From: Massilia sp. YIM B02443
GTDB taxonomy: Bacteria; Pseudomonadota; Gammaproteobacteria; Burkholderiales; Burkholderiaceae_D
Assembly (NCBI RefSeq): GCF_030411955.1
Contig: NZ_JASNRA010000004.1
Location: 104,096-168,095, forward strand
Reading direction: 5' to 3'
Length of the DNA: 64,000 nt
Shown here: one piece after another, positions 46,827 to 55,262 of the stretch
How the letters are laid out: the number at the start of each line of letters is the position of its first letter
Numbering within the stretch: the stretch's first letter is position 1
Position numbers and translations under genes: made by a program
The notes under the pieces: generated by a model
Databases searched by the model: none
Seen by the model: only the letters and a program-made list of their open reading frames with translations
What the model was told of the DNA's origin: nothing

Positions 46827-47431
46827 TTGCGGGCACCGTGGACGACGTCGACGAATTTCACCGCCTGCAGTTCCATGTCGACGATATACGTGTCGATCAG
46901 GTTGCGGAAGTGGCGATAGAAGACCAGCGCCGGCATCGCGATCGCCAGGCCGAAGCCGGTGTTGTACAGCGCGACCGAGATGCCGTGCGCCAGCTGGGCC
47001 GGGTTGTTGCCGCCGGTCGGGCTGGAAGCGCCGAAGATCTCGATCATGCCGACCACCGTGCCGAACAGGCCCATCAGCGGCGCCAGCGAAGCGATGGTGC
47101 CGAGCGTGGTCAGGAAGCGCTCCAGGCCGTGGGCGACGCCGCGGCCGGCTTCTTCGATCGACTCCTTCATGACGTCGCGCGGGGCGTCGACGTTGCGCAG
47201 CGCGGCGGCCAGCACGGTGCCGAGCGGGGAATTCTGTTCCAGCTTGTCGACCACGTCCGGCGTCACCTTGCCGCTGCGGTAGACACGGATTACTTCGTCG
47301 AGCAGGTTACGGGGGAGGATCTTCTCGCGGCGCAGGGCGATCAGGCGTTCGACGATCAGGGCAACGGCAACGATCGAAGCGGCCAGCAGGAACCAGATCG
47401 GCCAGCCTGCGGCTTGGAAAATAGCGAGCAA
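46823..47431 (-). CDS. exbB: ExbB/MotA/TolQ proton channel family protein
   Basis: 202 residues with three membrane helices. A large cytoplasmic loop and the signature LERFLTTLGTIASLAPLMGL followed by FGTVVGMIEIFGA identify the MotA/TolQ/ExbB channel. The start is a TTG at 47431 with AGGAG six or seven bases upstream and typical MLAIFQAAGWPIWFLLA-like sequence. The stop overlaps exbD. Upstream lies the long repeat-bearing gap, so the operon promoter should be near 47450-47560. Confidence 0.95.
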   Translation of the reverse strand: MLAIFQAAGWPIWFLLAASIVAVALIVERLIALRREKILPRNLLDEVIRVYRSGKVTPDVVDKLEQNSPLGTVLAAALRNVDAPRDVMKESIEEAGRGVAHGLERFLTTLGTIASLAPLMGLFGTVVGMIEIFGASSPTGGNNPAQLAHGISVALYNTGFGLAIAMPALVFYRHFRNLIDTYIVDMELQAVKFVDVVHGARK

Positions 47432-47503
47432 GAGATACTCCTGAGATGAGAAAAATCAATTCGGCAATGTAGCAATTTGGCAGCGAAGCAGCAAGTAGAG
47501 TTC

Positions 47504-48368
47504 TGCACAACTTCTGTGGATAAAATTGTGCGCAATGGCCTCGATGACGGACAAGCACCTTGATTCATAAGGACTTTCTGTGCCTGCGCAAGAAAATGGC
47601 AGTCTCATGACTTGGCTCATGGGTGGCTCAACCGTGCGCGTGGCCGGTTCGCTTGTTCGCCACCGGGCTGTAGTTGCGAACAAATTCTGTGGACAAAATT
47701 GTGCGCAATGGTCATTAGCGACCACTAAGCCATTGATTCCATGCGACTTTATTGCTGAGCTCAAAATATGGGCAGGCCTGAGCGTCTGTACTTCGCATCC
47801 GGCTCTGTGCGGTTCCTCACATTTTTTGTGGACAAAAGTGTGAGCAAGGATACTTCTGTGACACTAAGCCTTTGATTTACCTCAAAAAAATGTAACCGCT
47901 TAAAATTTGAGCATGGGCAACTATTTGTCAAGAAATGCGGGGATTTAATGCCTGGATGCATCATTTGTTCGGCTGCGAACGCACTTCTGCACACAATCTT
48001 CGCGCTTTGCACATTTTTTGTGGATAAGAATGTGAGGAAGCGCAAAGAATACAAGCTAAGTATCTGATTTTGTTAGATATCCACCTGTATGCCATCAAAT
48101 TAAGCAGCGGCACCTTTTTGCAAAAACAGCCTTCCAGCCGCTTCCTGGCACATCCCTCATCCTTTGTATCGACTTCACTGTTTGCACAATTTCTGTGGAC
48201 AACTTTGTGATCAAGCCTCCCGCAATTCGGGTAAGTAATTGATTCATAATCGTCTGCGCCCTTTTGCCCGATCCGCGTGCAACGTGCTGCCATACAGACA
48301 AGTTCCCCACAGATTGTGTGGATAAACCGCCCTCTCTCACCTCGATCGCGCTTGTAAGTCCATGATTC
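47504..48368. repeat. Six bipartite DnaA-box repeats with fixed 45-nt internal spacing
   Basis: The 1074 bp between exbB and xseA hold no convincing gene but six related units. Each has TGTGGAYAA (starts 47515, 47688, 47827, 48019, 48194, 48317), usually flanked by inverted GCACAA/TTGTGC-like arms. A second motif, TTGATTY or a one-base variant, starts at 47560, 47733, 47872, 48064, 48239 and 48362, exactly 45 nt after the first each time. Units 1, 4 and 6 read TGTGGATAA, the exact complement of DnaA box TTATCCACA; the other three differ at one base. A short AAG often precedes TTGATT. Spacing between units varies (173, 139, 192, 175, 123 nt). No oriC genes are adjacent. Possible roles: DnaA titration, regulator operators, or a dispersed repeat family. 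Confidence 0.8.
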
Positions 48369-48375
48369 GACAGCA

Positions 48376-48398
48376 TTTTCAATAGATTGCATTGAAAA
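48376..48398. repeat. Inverted repeat upstream of xseA
   Basis: Eight-base arms TTTTCAAT and ATTGAAAA flank a seven-base spacer, just after the last unit of the DnaA-box array and about 110 bp before the xseA ATG. It is a candidate operator or short hairpin; nothing ties it to a known regulator. Confidence 0.5.
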
Positions 48399-48505
48399 GC
48401 AGCAACATTGGTTTTTCCCGCCAAGCCGCCCGCACGCGTGAAAAAGACTTGTCGTGCGCCAGACGATGTGACATAAGCATTCCTTCCTGATTTTTGACAC
48501 CTCCT

Positions 48506-49867
48506 ATGCAACGCCCAACCGACGCCGATCCCGCCTACGCCGCTCCCGCTGTCCTGAGCGTGACCGCCCTCAACGCGCAGGTAGCGCGGCTGCTGGAACG
48601 CTCGTTTCCGCTGGTCTGGATCGGTGGAGAGATTTCCAACTTCACGCGCGCGGCTTCCGGCCACTGGTACTTCACGCTGAAGGACGACGCGGCCCAAGTG
48701 CGGGCCGTGATGTTCCGCAGCCGCGCCCAGATGGCCGGCTTCACCCCGCGCGAAGGCGACAAGGTCGAGGTGCGCGCGCTGGTGACGCTGTACGGCGCGC
48801 GTGGCGACTACCAGATCAATGTCGAGGCGATCCGCCGCGCCGGCGTCGGCCAGCTGTATGAAGCCTTCCTGCGCCTCAAGGAAAAGCTCGGCGCCCAGGG
48901 CCTGTTCGACCCGGAACGCAAACGCCCGCTGCCGCTGTTCCCGCGCACGGTCGGCATCGTCACCAGTCCGCAGGCTGCCGCGCTGCGCGACGTCTTGACT
49001 GCCCTGCGCCGGCGCGCGCCACACGTGCGGGTGGTGCTGTATCCGGCGCCCGTACAGGGACAATTTGCCGCCGACAAGATCGCCGAAGCTATCATGACCG
49101 CCTCGCGCCGCGCCGAAGCGGATGTGCTGCTCGTATGCCGCGGCGGCGGCTCGATCGAAGACCTGTGGTCGTTCAACGAAGAATGCGTGGCGCGCGCGAT
49201 CGCCGCCTGCAGCATCCCGGTGATCTCGGGCGTCGGCCACGAGACCGACGTCACCATCGCCGACTTCGCCGCCGACGTGCGCGCCGCCACCCCGACCGCC
49301 GCCGCCGAACTGGCCGCGACGCCGCGCGCCGACTGGCTCGCTTCGCTGCAAGCCGACGCCGTCGACCTGCGGCGCGCCATGGAGCGCCGCCTGCTGGACG
49401 CCGGCCAGGGCCTGGACATGCTCAGCCGCCGCCTGCTGAGCCCATCGGCGCGGATCGACAACCAGCGCCTGACCCTGCTGTCGCTGGCCACCGCCATGAC
49501 GCATGCGGTCAAGCTGCCGGTCAACCGTCACAGCCTGACGCTGGCGCAACTGCAGCAGCGCTGGACACGTCACCGCCCGGACATGCGCGCCCTGCGCGCG
49601 CAACTGCAGTCGGACGGGCGCCACCTGAACGCCAGCCTGTGTAACGGCATCAAGAACCGCCGTGACGCCCTGAGCACCCTGTCGGCCCAGCTCGAGCTGC
49701 TGAACCCGCAGCGCACGCTGGAGCGCGGCTACGCCATCGTGCGCGACGGCAAAGGCCAGATCGTGCGCGATCCGGCCCAGATCAAAGCGCGCGACACCCT
49801 GAACGTGCGCCTGGCCGGCGGCAGTGCCGAGGTCGTCGTGGCGGGCGTACAGAGCGTATTGGAATAG
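48506..49867 (+). CDS. xseA: Exodeoxyribonuclease VII large subunit
   Basis: 453 residues. The N-terminal OB-fold ([40 protein letters not shown]) is followed by the catalytic Exonuc_VII_L region: [40 protein letters not shown], and [20 protein letters not shown] with the conserved His-Glu-Thr-Asp. A long coiled coil and a C-terminal [18 protein letters not shown] follow. With XseB (not in window) it degrades single-stranded DNA. ATG 48506 is used; a TTG at 48494 in the same frame is an alternative, and neither has a good Shine-Dalgarno. Confidence 0.96.
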   Translation: MQRPTDADPAYAAPAVLSVTALNAQVARLLERSFPLVWIGGEISNFTRAASGHWYFTLKDDAAQVRAVMFRSRAQMAGFTPREGDKVEVRALVTLYGARGDYQINVEAIRRAGVGQLYEAFLRLKEKLGAQGLFDPERKRPLPLFPRTVGIVTSPQAAALRDVLTALRRRAPHVRVVLYPAPVQGQFAADKIAEAIMTASRRAEADVLLVCRGGGSIEDLWSFNEECVARAIAACSIPVISGVGHETDVTIADFAADVRAATPTAAAELAATPRADWLASLQADAVDLRRAMERRLLDAGQGLDMLSRRLLSPSARIDNQRLTLLSLATAMTHAVKLPVNRHSLTLAQLQQRWTRHRPDMRALRAQLQSDGRHLNASLCNGIKNRRDALSTLSAQLELLNPQRTLERGYAIVRDGKGQIVRDPAQIKARDTLNVRLAGGSAEVVVAGVQSVLE

Positions 49868-49880
49868 TCCTGAGGGGACG

Positions 49881-49945
49881 AAAAGCGGCCGGTCGGATGC
49901 AACTCAGCAATGAAGTTGCATCCGGTTTAGAATAACGCCGCTTTT
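49881..49945. terminator. Nested hairpins between xseA and sodB
   Basis: Outer arms AAAAGCGGC (49881-49889) and GCCGCTTTT (49937-49945) enclose a perfect 11-bp hairpin (CGGATGCAACT/AGTTGCATCCG at 49894-49924). The outer arm ends in a T run on one strand and an A run on the other, as in a two-way Rho-independent terminator. It begins 14 bases after the xseA stop, so it probably ends that transcript before sodB. Confidence 0.6.
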
Positions 49946-49986
49946 CAAAACAACAATTCGGTACCCCAACCATAAAGGACTAGAAC

Positions 49987-50565
49987 ATGGAACATACCCT
50001 GCCGCCACTGCCTTACGCCAAGGATGCCCTGCAGCCGCACATCTCGGCCGAGACCCTGGAATTCCACCACGGTAAGCACCACCAGACCTATGTGACCAAC
50101 CTGAACAACATGATCAAGGGCACCGAGTTCGAAAACCTGTCCCTGGAAGAGATCATCAAGAAGTCCTCGGGTGGCGTGTTCAACAATTCCGCCCAGGTCT
50201 GGAACCACACCTTCTTCTGGAACTGCATGAGCCCGAACGGCGGCGGCGCGCCGACCGGCAAGGCACTGGACGCGATCAACGCCAAGTGGGGTTCGGTCGA
50301 GAAGTTCAAGGAAGAGTTCAACAAGGCCGCGCTGGGCAACTTCGGTTCGGGCTGGACCTGGCTGGTGCAGAAGGCCGACGGCAGCGTCGACATCGTCAAC
50401 ACCTCGGGCGCCGGCACCCCGCTGACCACCGAAGACAAGGCACTGCTGACCGCCGACGTCTGGGAACACGCCTACTACATCGACTACCGCAACGCCCGCG
50501 CCAAGTTCCTGGAAGCGTTCTGGAACGTCGCCAACTGGGACTTCGTGAACCAGAACATGGCGTAA
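49987..50565 (+). CDS. sodB: Superoxide dismutase, iron type
   Basis: 192 residues. It has the Fe/Mn SOD layout: [40 protein letters not shown] with the first metal His and the His gate, and [20 protein letters not shown] with the second metal His. Asp and His ligands follow in [20 protein letters not shown]. It removes superoxide in the cytosol. The Gly/Gly-Gln pattern around the metal favours the iron form. AAAGGACT precedes the ATG. Confidence 0.97.
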   Translation: MEHTLPPLPYAKDALQPHISAETLEFHHGKHHQTYVTNLNNMIKGTEFENLSLEEIIKKSSGGVFNNSAQVWNHTFFWNCMSPNGGGAPTGKALDAINAKWGSVEKFKEEFNKAALGNFGSGWTWLVQKADGSVDIVNTSGAGTPLTTEDKALLTADVWEHAYYIDYRNARAKFLEAFWNVANWDFVNQNMA

Positions 50566-50680
50566 TGCCTGCACTTGTCTCGTCAAATCAAGTTCAAAAC
50601 AACGAACTTCATATCGGGACAAAAACCGTGCTACTGGAAGCGCTGTTCTGACGACAACGCACATTGTTCCAGCATGTACC

Positions 50681-50705
50681 ATGGCCCGCTCTGCGGGCCA
50701 TTTTC
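50681..50705 (+). terminator. Rho-independent terminator after the sodB region
   Basis: ATGGCCCGC-TCT-GCGGGCCAT followed by TTTTCGTT: a nine-base perfect stem, three-base loop and T run. It sits about 115 bp after the sodB stop and 50 bp before the convergent HxlR gene stop. Confidence 0.85.
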
Positions 50706-50756
50706 GTTCCTAGCCTTCACGCCATCGGCACTCAGCAACGCCGCGCATGGCCGCGT

Positions 50757-51140
50757 TCATGCCGCCTCATCGGCAGCGCGTTGATTGTCATAATCTTCTT
50801 GTGCCTTCTCTATGGCCACACCATATTGCCTGGCCCAGCCCACCAGTGCCACAAATGGATCCTGCAAGGTCCGTCCCAAGGGCGTGATTGCATACTCGAC
50901 CGCCACCGGGGACGATGCGATCACGCGCCGGCTCACCAGGCCGTTGCGCTCGAGCCGGCGCAGTGCCTCAGTCAGCGCCTTGTGCGTGATCGGATCGAGC
51001 CTGCGCTTGATGGCATTGAAGCGCGCGGGCTGGGTGCACAGCACGGTCAGAATCAATACCGACCACTTGTTTGCCACCTGCTCCAGGATGGGGCGGGTGC
51101 TGTTGATCTCTGCCAGCAGCGCAGCGATATCGGTTGCCAT
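50757..51140 (-). CDS. HxlR family transcriptional regulator
   Basis: 127 residues. The HxlR winged helix is evident: VANKWSVLILTVLCTQPARF, NAIKRRLDPITHKALTEALR (recognition helix), RNGLVSRRVIASSPVAVEYA (wing). There is no ligand domain. The start at 51140 has AAGGA seven bases upstream. It is divergent from the SDR gene, and the gap carries a palindrome and a promoter, so it probably controls that SDR and itself. HxlR proteins often respond to aldehydes or quinones. Confidence 0.9.
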   Translation of the reverse strand: MATDIAALLAEINSTRPILEQVANKWSVLILTVLCTQPARFNAIKRRLDPITHKALTEALRRLERNGLVSRRVIASSPVAVEYAITPLGRTLQDPFVALVGWARQYGVAIEKAQEDYDNQRAADEAA

Positions 51141-51157
51141 GTGGTTTCCTTCGATAT

Positions 51158-51170
51158 ATCTAGTGTAGAT
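51158..51170. promoter_or_regulatory. Candidate HxlR operator
   Basis: ATCTA-GTG-TAGAT, a perfect inverted repeat of five-base arms, lies in the gap between the divergent HxlR and SDR genes. It overlaps no coding sequence and stands just upstream of the SDR -35 element. Confidence 0.45.
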
Positions 51171-51181
51171 CAGGTGCGTAA

Positions 51182-51209
51182 TTGACACCAAATATACGGA
51201 ATGTATCAT
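51182..51209 (+). promoter_or_regulatory. Sigma70 promoter for the SDR gene
   Basis: TTGACA (51182-51187) and TATCAT (51204-51209) are separated by 16 bases. The first is a perfect -35 and the second matches the -10 consensus at five of six positions. They lie 30 bp before the SDR ATG at 51239. Confidence 0.65.
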
Positions 51210-51238
51210 CTGGCGTCCATCCCTTATCTGGAGCAGCC

Positions 51239-51967
51239 ATGTTGAAACTTGAAGGAAAGATCGCCCTGGTCACCGGCGGCAACAGTGGTATCGGTCTCGC
51301 GGTCGCACGCCGCTTTGCGCGGGAAGGCGCCCATGTGTTCATCACCGGCCGGCGCGAAGCGCAGCTGGCCGAGGCGGTGTCGCTCATCGACGGCCGGGTC
51401 GAGGCAATATCGGCGGATCTCACCAGCAGCGGCGACCTTGCCCGCCTGTTCGAGACCATCCACGCCAGGGCCGGCCGCCTTGACATCGTCGTCTACTCCT
51501 CAGGCGTGTCGGAGCCTGCCAGCCTGGAACAGACGACCGAGGAGCATGTCGATCGCGCCTTCGGCCTGAACGTGCGCGCCATGGTATTCACGGTGCAGCA
51601 CGCGCTCAAGGAAATGAGCCAGGGCGGCGCCATCGTGTTGATCGGCTCGATTGCGGGTAGCATGGCCAATCCCGGCTACGGCACCTACTCCGCCAGCAAG
51701 GCTGCGGTACGCTCGTATGCCCGCACCTGGAACACCGAGCTGGCGCCGCGCGGCATCAGGGTCAATACGCTCAGCCCCGGCCCCACCGATACGCCGATGT
51801 TCGACCAGGCCAGCGACGAAGTGAGACAGACCCTCAGTGCGCGGATACCGGCCCGGCGCCTGGGACATCCCGACGAAGTAGCGGCTGCGGCGCTGTTCCT
51901 TGCTTCGGACGAAAGCGCCTACGTCGGCGGCACCGAACTGGTCATCGACGGCGGCATGTCGGCGTGA
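51239..51967 (+). CDS. SDR family oxidoreductase
   Basis: 242 residues, classical SDR. NAD(P) loop KIALVTGGNSGIGLAVARRF; VYSSGVSEP replaces the usual NNAG; IVLIGSIAGSMANPGYGTYS and Tyr-x3-Lys (YSASK) form the active site. It ends YVGGTELVIDGGMSA as expected. The substrate is unknown; the cofactor site (TGGNSGIG...ITGRRE) with a basic residue suggests NADPH. GGAG sits before the ATG at 51239. Divergent from its presumed regulator HxlR. Confidence 0.9.
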   Translation: MLKLEGKIALVTGGNSGIGLAVARRFAREGAHVFITGRREAQLAEAVSLIDGRVEAISADLTSSGDLARLFETIHARAGRLDIVVYSSGVSEPASLEQTTEEHVDRAFGLNVRAMVFTVQHALKEMSQGGAIVLIGSIAGSMANPGYGTYSASKAAVRSYARTWNTELAPRGIRVNTLSPGPTDTPMFDQASDEVRQTLSARIPARRLGHPDEVAAAALFLASDESAYVGGTELVIDGGMSA

Positions 51968-51993
51968 GATGCATGCGCCAACGCGCGGCTCTG

Positions 51994-53061
51994 TTACTGG
52001 AACAGGAAATGCGTGCCGAGCCGCGTGCCGCACAGGGCGCCATCATAGCCGGGCAGCGCTGACAGCTCCTCCTTGAATGCACTGCTCGCCATCGCCATCT
52101 GCGCCGACCTTAACAGCGGCATGTCGAGCGCGTCGGCATGACAGGCCAAAAAATACTGTTCGCGAATGACGGGGATGAAGCCGAGATCGAAGCGCCGCGC
52201 CGCGGTCTCGACGCCGAAGCCGACATCGGCCATGCCGCTGGCAACGTAAGCCGCCACCGCCGCGTGCGTGAATTCGGCGCTGCCGGAGCGGTTGATCACC
52301 GCCGGGGCGATGCCAAGGTCGGCCAGCAGCAACTCCAGTAACACCCGCGTCCCCGATCCCTTCTGGCGATTGACGAAGCGCAGGTCGGCACGCGCCAGGT
52401 CGGCCAGCCCCGTCACGCCTTTCGGATTATCCCTGGCCACGAAAATGCCCTGCATGCGATACGCCAGGTGCAGCAGCGCATGACGCTCGGGATCGAGCCA
52501 GGGGCGGTACTTGGCCGCCGCCGCACCCTCGAACGCGCCCACCGGCAAATGAAAGCCCGCCAGGTCGCACTCGCCGCGCGCCAGCGCCGCCACCGCGTCG
52601 CTGCTGCTGCGGTAGTTGATGTCGACCGTCACGCCCTGCCCGTTCAGCTGCTTGACCAGCGCGGCCACCGCGAAGCCGTGCGAGGCGGTCAGGCGCAGCA
52701 CCTGGGCGTCGCCGACCATCACGCGCGCCAGTTCCTGCTGCAGTTCCGAGGCCAGGCTGTCGAGCATCGGCGTCAGGCGGGCGTGGATGCGGCGGTCGGC
52801 CCACATCAGCTTTTCGGCAAGGGGCGACAGCACCGTGCCGCGTCCGCGCACCTTGTGCACCAGTTCGACGCCGAACTGCTTTGAAAACTGCTGCAGCAGA
52901 CCCCATGCATGGCGGTAGGACATGCCGCGCGCGCTGGCGGCCTTGCTGATCGAGCCCAGCTCGCTCACCGCCATCAGCAAGTCGAGCAATGCCGGCAGCG
53001 GGGTCGGCATCCCGGCGCTATCGCGGACCACCCAATCGGGCCGTATCTCCACCTTCATCAT
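51994..53061 (-). CDS. ModE-like regulator with periplasmic-binding-protein-like domain
   Basis: 355 residues. The N-terminal HTH (residues 20-90) matches the ModE/LysR-like type: LLDLLMAVSELGSISKAASA, ARGMSYRHAWGLLQQFSKQF. The rest is a PBP-like domain without membrane segments (VTVDINYRSSSDAVAALARG; RGECDLAGFHLPVG; VNRQKGSGTRVLLELLLADL). This is the layout of one-component regulators linking molybdate or related ligands to metalloenzyme genes. It is divergent from the formate dehydrogenase operon, with a TATATGTT/AACATATA palindrome between them. ATG 53061 has AAGGA eight bases upstream. Ligand identity is inferred. Confidence 0.85.
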   Translation of the reverse strand: MMKVEIRPDWVVRDSAGMPTPLPALLDLLMAVSELGSISKAASARGMSYRHAWGLLQQFSKQFGVELVHKVRGRGTVLSPLAEKLMWADRRIHARLTPMLDSLASELQQELARVMVGDAQVLRLTASHGFAVAALVKQLNGQGVTVDINYRSSSDAVAALARGECDLAGFHLPVGAFEGAAAAKYRPWLDPERHALLHLAYRMQGIFVARDNPKGVTGLADLARADLRFVNRQKGSGTRVLLELLLADLGIAPAVINRSGSAEFTHAAVAAYVASGMADVGFGVETAARRFDLGFIPVIREQYFLACHADALDMPLLRSAQMAMASSAFKEELSALPGYDGALCGTRLGTHFLFQ

Positions 53062-53135
53062 ATGCAAAATCCTTCATATTGAACGACTGCGAATCGGGTG
53101 CTACTCTGGTTTCACTATCCTAATAACTGACTTTA

Positions 53136-53157
53136 TATATGTTCCTCAAAACATATA
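53136..53157. promoter_or_regulatory. Candidate ModE-type operator upstream of fdsG
   Basis: TATATGTT-N6-AACATATA is a perfect inverted repeat with a six-base centre, 20 bp upstream of the fdsG ATG, in the gap shared with the ModE-like regulator gene. TATA-rich half-sites with a six-base spacer are the architecture of ModE boxes. Confidence 0.6.
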
Positions 53158-53177
53158 CAAGGCACCCAGGAGACACG

Positions 53178-53684
53178 ATGAGCCCAGCAGACAGCCCCAG
53201 CGCCGACCGCATCATCGGCGACATTCTCGAACTCCATGCGCATTGCGGCGTCCTCGGCCAGGACGCTTTGCTGCCGGTGCTGCATGCGATCCAGGACCGC
53301 CTCGGTTTCATCCCGCCCGATGCGGTCGAGGGCCTGGCGCACAGCTTCAACCTGTCGCGCGCCGAGGTGCATGGCGTGATCACCTTCTACCACTACTTCA
53401 AGACCACGCCGCCGGCGCGCTGCACGGTGCAGATCTGCCGCGCCGAAGCGTGCCAGAGCATGGGCGGCGACGCCCTGCTGTCGCATGCCAGCCAGGCGCT
53501 GGGTTGCGGCCTGCACGAGCACAGCCACGATGGCGGCTTCGCGCTGGAACCGGTGTATTGCCTGGGCTACTGCGCCACGGCGCCCGCCATCATGATCAAC
53601 GACGCGGTCCACGCCCGCGTGACGCCGGCGCGCTTTGACACGCTGGTCGCCAAAGCGACTGCCAACGCCGGGGAGGTCGCATGA
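53178..53684 (+). CDS. fdsG: NAD-linked formate dehydrogenase gamma subunit
   Basis: 168 residues, NuoE-like, carrying one [2Fe-2S] cluster. The ligands are in CTVQICRAEACQSMGG and CLGYCATAPA (C-x4-C ... C-x3-C). The N-terminal helical part (VLHAIQDRLGFIPPDAVEGL; VITFYHYFKTTPPARC) is typical. It passes electrons between FdsA and FdsB. AGGAG precedes the ATG at 53178. Its stop overlaps the fdsB ATG. First gene of fdsGBA-fdhD-fdsD. Confidence 0.95.
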   Translation: MSPADSPSADRIIGDILELHAHCGVLGQDALLPVLHAIQDRLGFIPPDAVEGLAHSFNLSRAEVHGVITFYHYFKTTPPARCTVQICRAEACQSMGGDALLSHASQALGCGLHEHSHDGGFALEPVYCLGYCATAPAIMINDAVHARVTPARFDTLVAKATANAGEVA

Positions 53685-55240
53685 GCGTGCGCATCTTTGT
53701 TCCCGCCGATTCGGCGGCACTGGCCCTGGGCGCCGACGACGTCGCCGCAGCCATTGTCCGTGAAGCGCAGCAGCGCGGCATCGCCATCGACCTGGTGCGC
53801 AACGGCACCCGCGGCCTGCTGTACCTCGAACCGCTGGTCGAAGTCGAGACACCGGCTGGCCGCATGGGTTTCGGCAACGTCGATGAATCCGACGTCGTCG
53901 CCCTGTTCGACGCTGGCTTCTACAACGGCACCAGCAGCCATCGCCTCGCGCTTGGGCTGGTGGAGCAGATCCCCTATCTGGCCAAACAGACCCGCCTGAC
54001 TTTCGCCCGCTGCGGCGTCACCGATCCGCTGTCGCTCGACGACTACGTCGCACACGGCGGCTATCGCGGCCTGCGCCAGGCCGTGAGCATGACGGGCGCC
54101 GACATCGTTGCCGCGGTTACCGCATCGGGCCTGCGCGGACGCGGCGGCGCCGCCTTCCCCACCGGGATCAAGTGGAACACGGTGCTGCGCGCGCCTGGCG
54201 TCCAGAAATACATCGTCTGCAATGCCGACGAAGGCGACTCCGGCACCTTCGCCGACCGCATCGTGATGGAAAGCGATCCGTTCGTGCTGATCGAAGGGAT
54301 GACGATCACCGGCCTGGCGGTCGGCGCCACCCGTGGCTTCATCTACGTGCGCAGCGAGTATCCGCATGCGATCGCCGCGCTGAATCACGCGATTCAGACC
54401 GCCACCCGCGCCGGCCTGCTCGGGATGAACGTCGCCGCCAGCGGCCGCGCCTTCGAGCTCGAAGTGCGCAAGGGCGCCGGCGCCTATATCTGCGGCGAAG
54501 AGACCGCCCTGCTGGAGAGCATCGAGGGCAAGCGCGGCGTGGTGCGCGCCAAGCCGCCGCTGCCGGCGTTGGCCGGCCTGTTCGGCCAGCCGACCGTCAT
54601 CAACAACGTGCTGTCGCTGGCCTCGGTGCCGGTCATCCTCGACAAGGGCGCGCAGTTCTACCAGGACTTCGGCATGGGGCGTTCGCGCGGCACCCTGCCG
54701 GTGCAGCTGGCCGGGAACATCAAGCACGGCGGCCTGATCGAACTGGCGTTCGGCGCCACGCTGCGCGAGATTTTGTACGACTACGGCGGCGGCAGCGCCA
54801 GCGGCCGGCCGATCAAGGCGGTGCAGGTGGGTGGTCCGCTGGGCGCCTATCTGCCGGAATCACAGTGGGACACGCCGCTCGACTACGAAGCCTTCGCTTC
54901 GCTGTGGGCGGTGCTGGGCCACGGCGGCATCGTGGTGCACGACGACAGCGCCGACATGTCCAGGCTGGCGCGCTACGCGATGGAATTCTGCGCCGTCGAG
55001 TCGTGCGGCAAATGCACGCCGTGCCGTATCGGTTCCACGCGCGGCGTGGAGGTGATCGACAAGATCCGCGCAGGCAGCGAACGCCCGCAACAGGTGATCC
55101 TGCTGCGCAGCCTGTGCGACACCATGCTCAATGGTTCCCTGTGCGCGATGGGCGGCATGACGCCCTACCCGGTGCTGTCGGCGCTGAACCACTTCCCGCA
55201 AGACTTCGGCCAGGTGGCCGGCGACCAGGTTGCAGCGTAG
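53681..55240 (+). CDS. fdsB: NAD-linked formate dehydrogenase beta subunit
   Basis: 519 residues, NuoF-like. An N-terminal thioredoxin-like region is followed by the FMN/NAD domain (GLRGRGGAAFPTGIKWN; CNADEGDSGTFADRIVME; KGAGAYICGEETALLESIEG). A [4Fe-4S] site occurs in ESCGKCTPCRIGSTRG, with a fourth Cys in RSLCDTMLNGSLC. It delivers electrons from FdsG to NAD+. Overlaps fdsG by four bases; fdsA follows 22 bp later. Confidence 0.97.
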   Translation: MSVRIFVPADSAALALGADDVAAAIVREAQQRGIAIDLVRNGTRGLLYLEPLVEVETPAGRMGFGNVDESDVVALFDAGFYNGTSSHRLALGLVEQIPYLAKQTRLTFARCGVTDPLSLDDYVAHGGYRGLRQAVSMTGADIVAAVTASGLRGRGGAAFPTGIKWNTVLRAPGVQKYIVCNADEGDSGTFADRIVMESDPFVLIEGMTITGLAVGATRGFIYVRSEYPHAIAALNHAIQTATRAGLLGMNVAASGRAFELEVRKGAGAYICGEETALLESIEGKRGVVRAKPPLPALAGLFGQPTVINNVLSLASVPVILDKGAQFYQDFGMGRSRGTLPVQLAGNIKHGGLIELAFGATLREILYDYGGGSASGRPIKAVQVGGPLGAYLPESQWDTPLDYEAFASLWAVLGHGGIVVHDDSADMSRLARYAMEFCAVESCGKCTPCRIGSTRGVEVIDKIRAGSERPQQVILLRSLCDTMLNGSLCAMGGMTPYPVLSALNHFPQDFGQVAGDQVAA

Positions 55241-55262
55241 TCCAGGACATCAGGAGACTCCC

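Noticed and set aside
47504..48368. Replication origin oriC
   Set aside because: DnaA boxes are present, but dnaA, dnaN, gyrB, parAB and rpmH are not adjacent and no AT-rich 13-mer series is obvious. A titration or regulatory role is more likely; kept as an open finding.
47504..48368. CRISPR array
   Set aside because: Repeats are imperfect, spacing is irregular (123-192 nt) and no cas genes are present.
47458..48500. Several short minus-strand frames of 70-180 codons in the exbB-xseA gap
   Set aside because: They share pieces only because the underlying DNA repeats; no start signals, no domains, frames differ from copy to copy.
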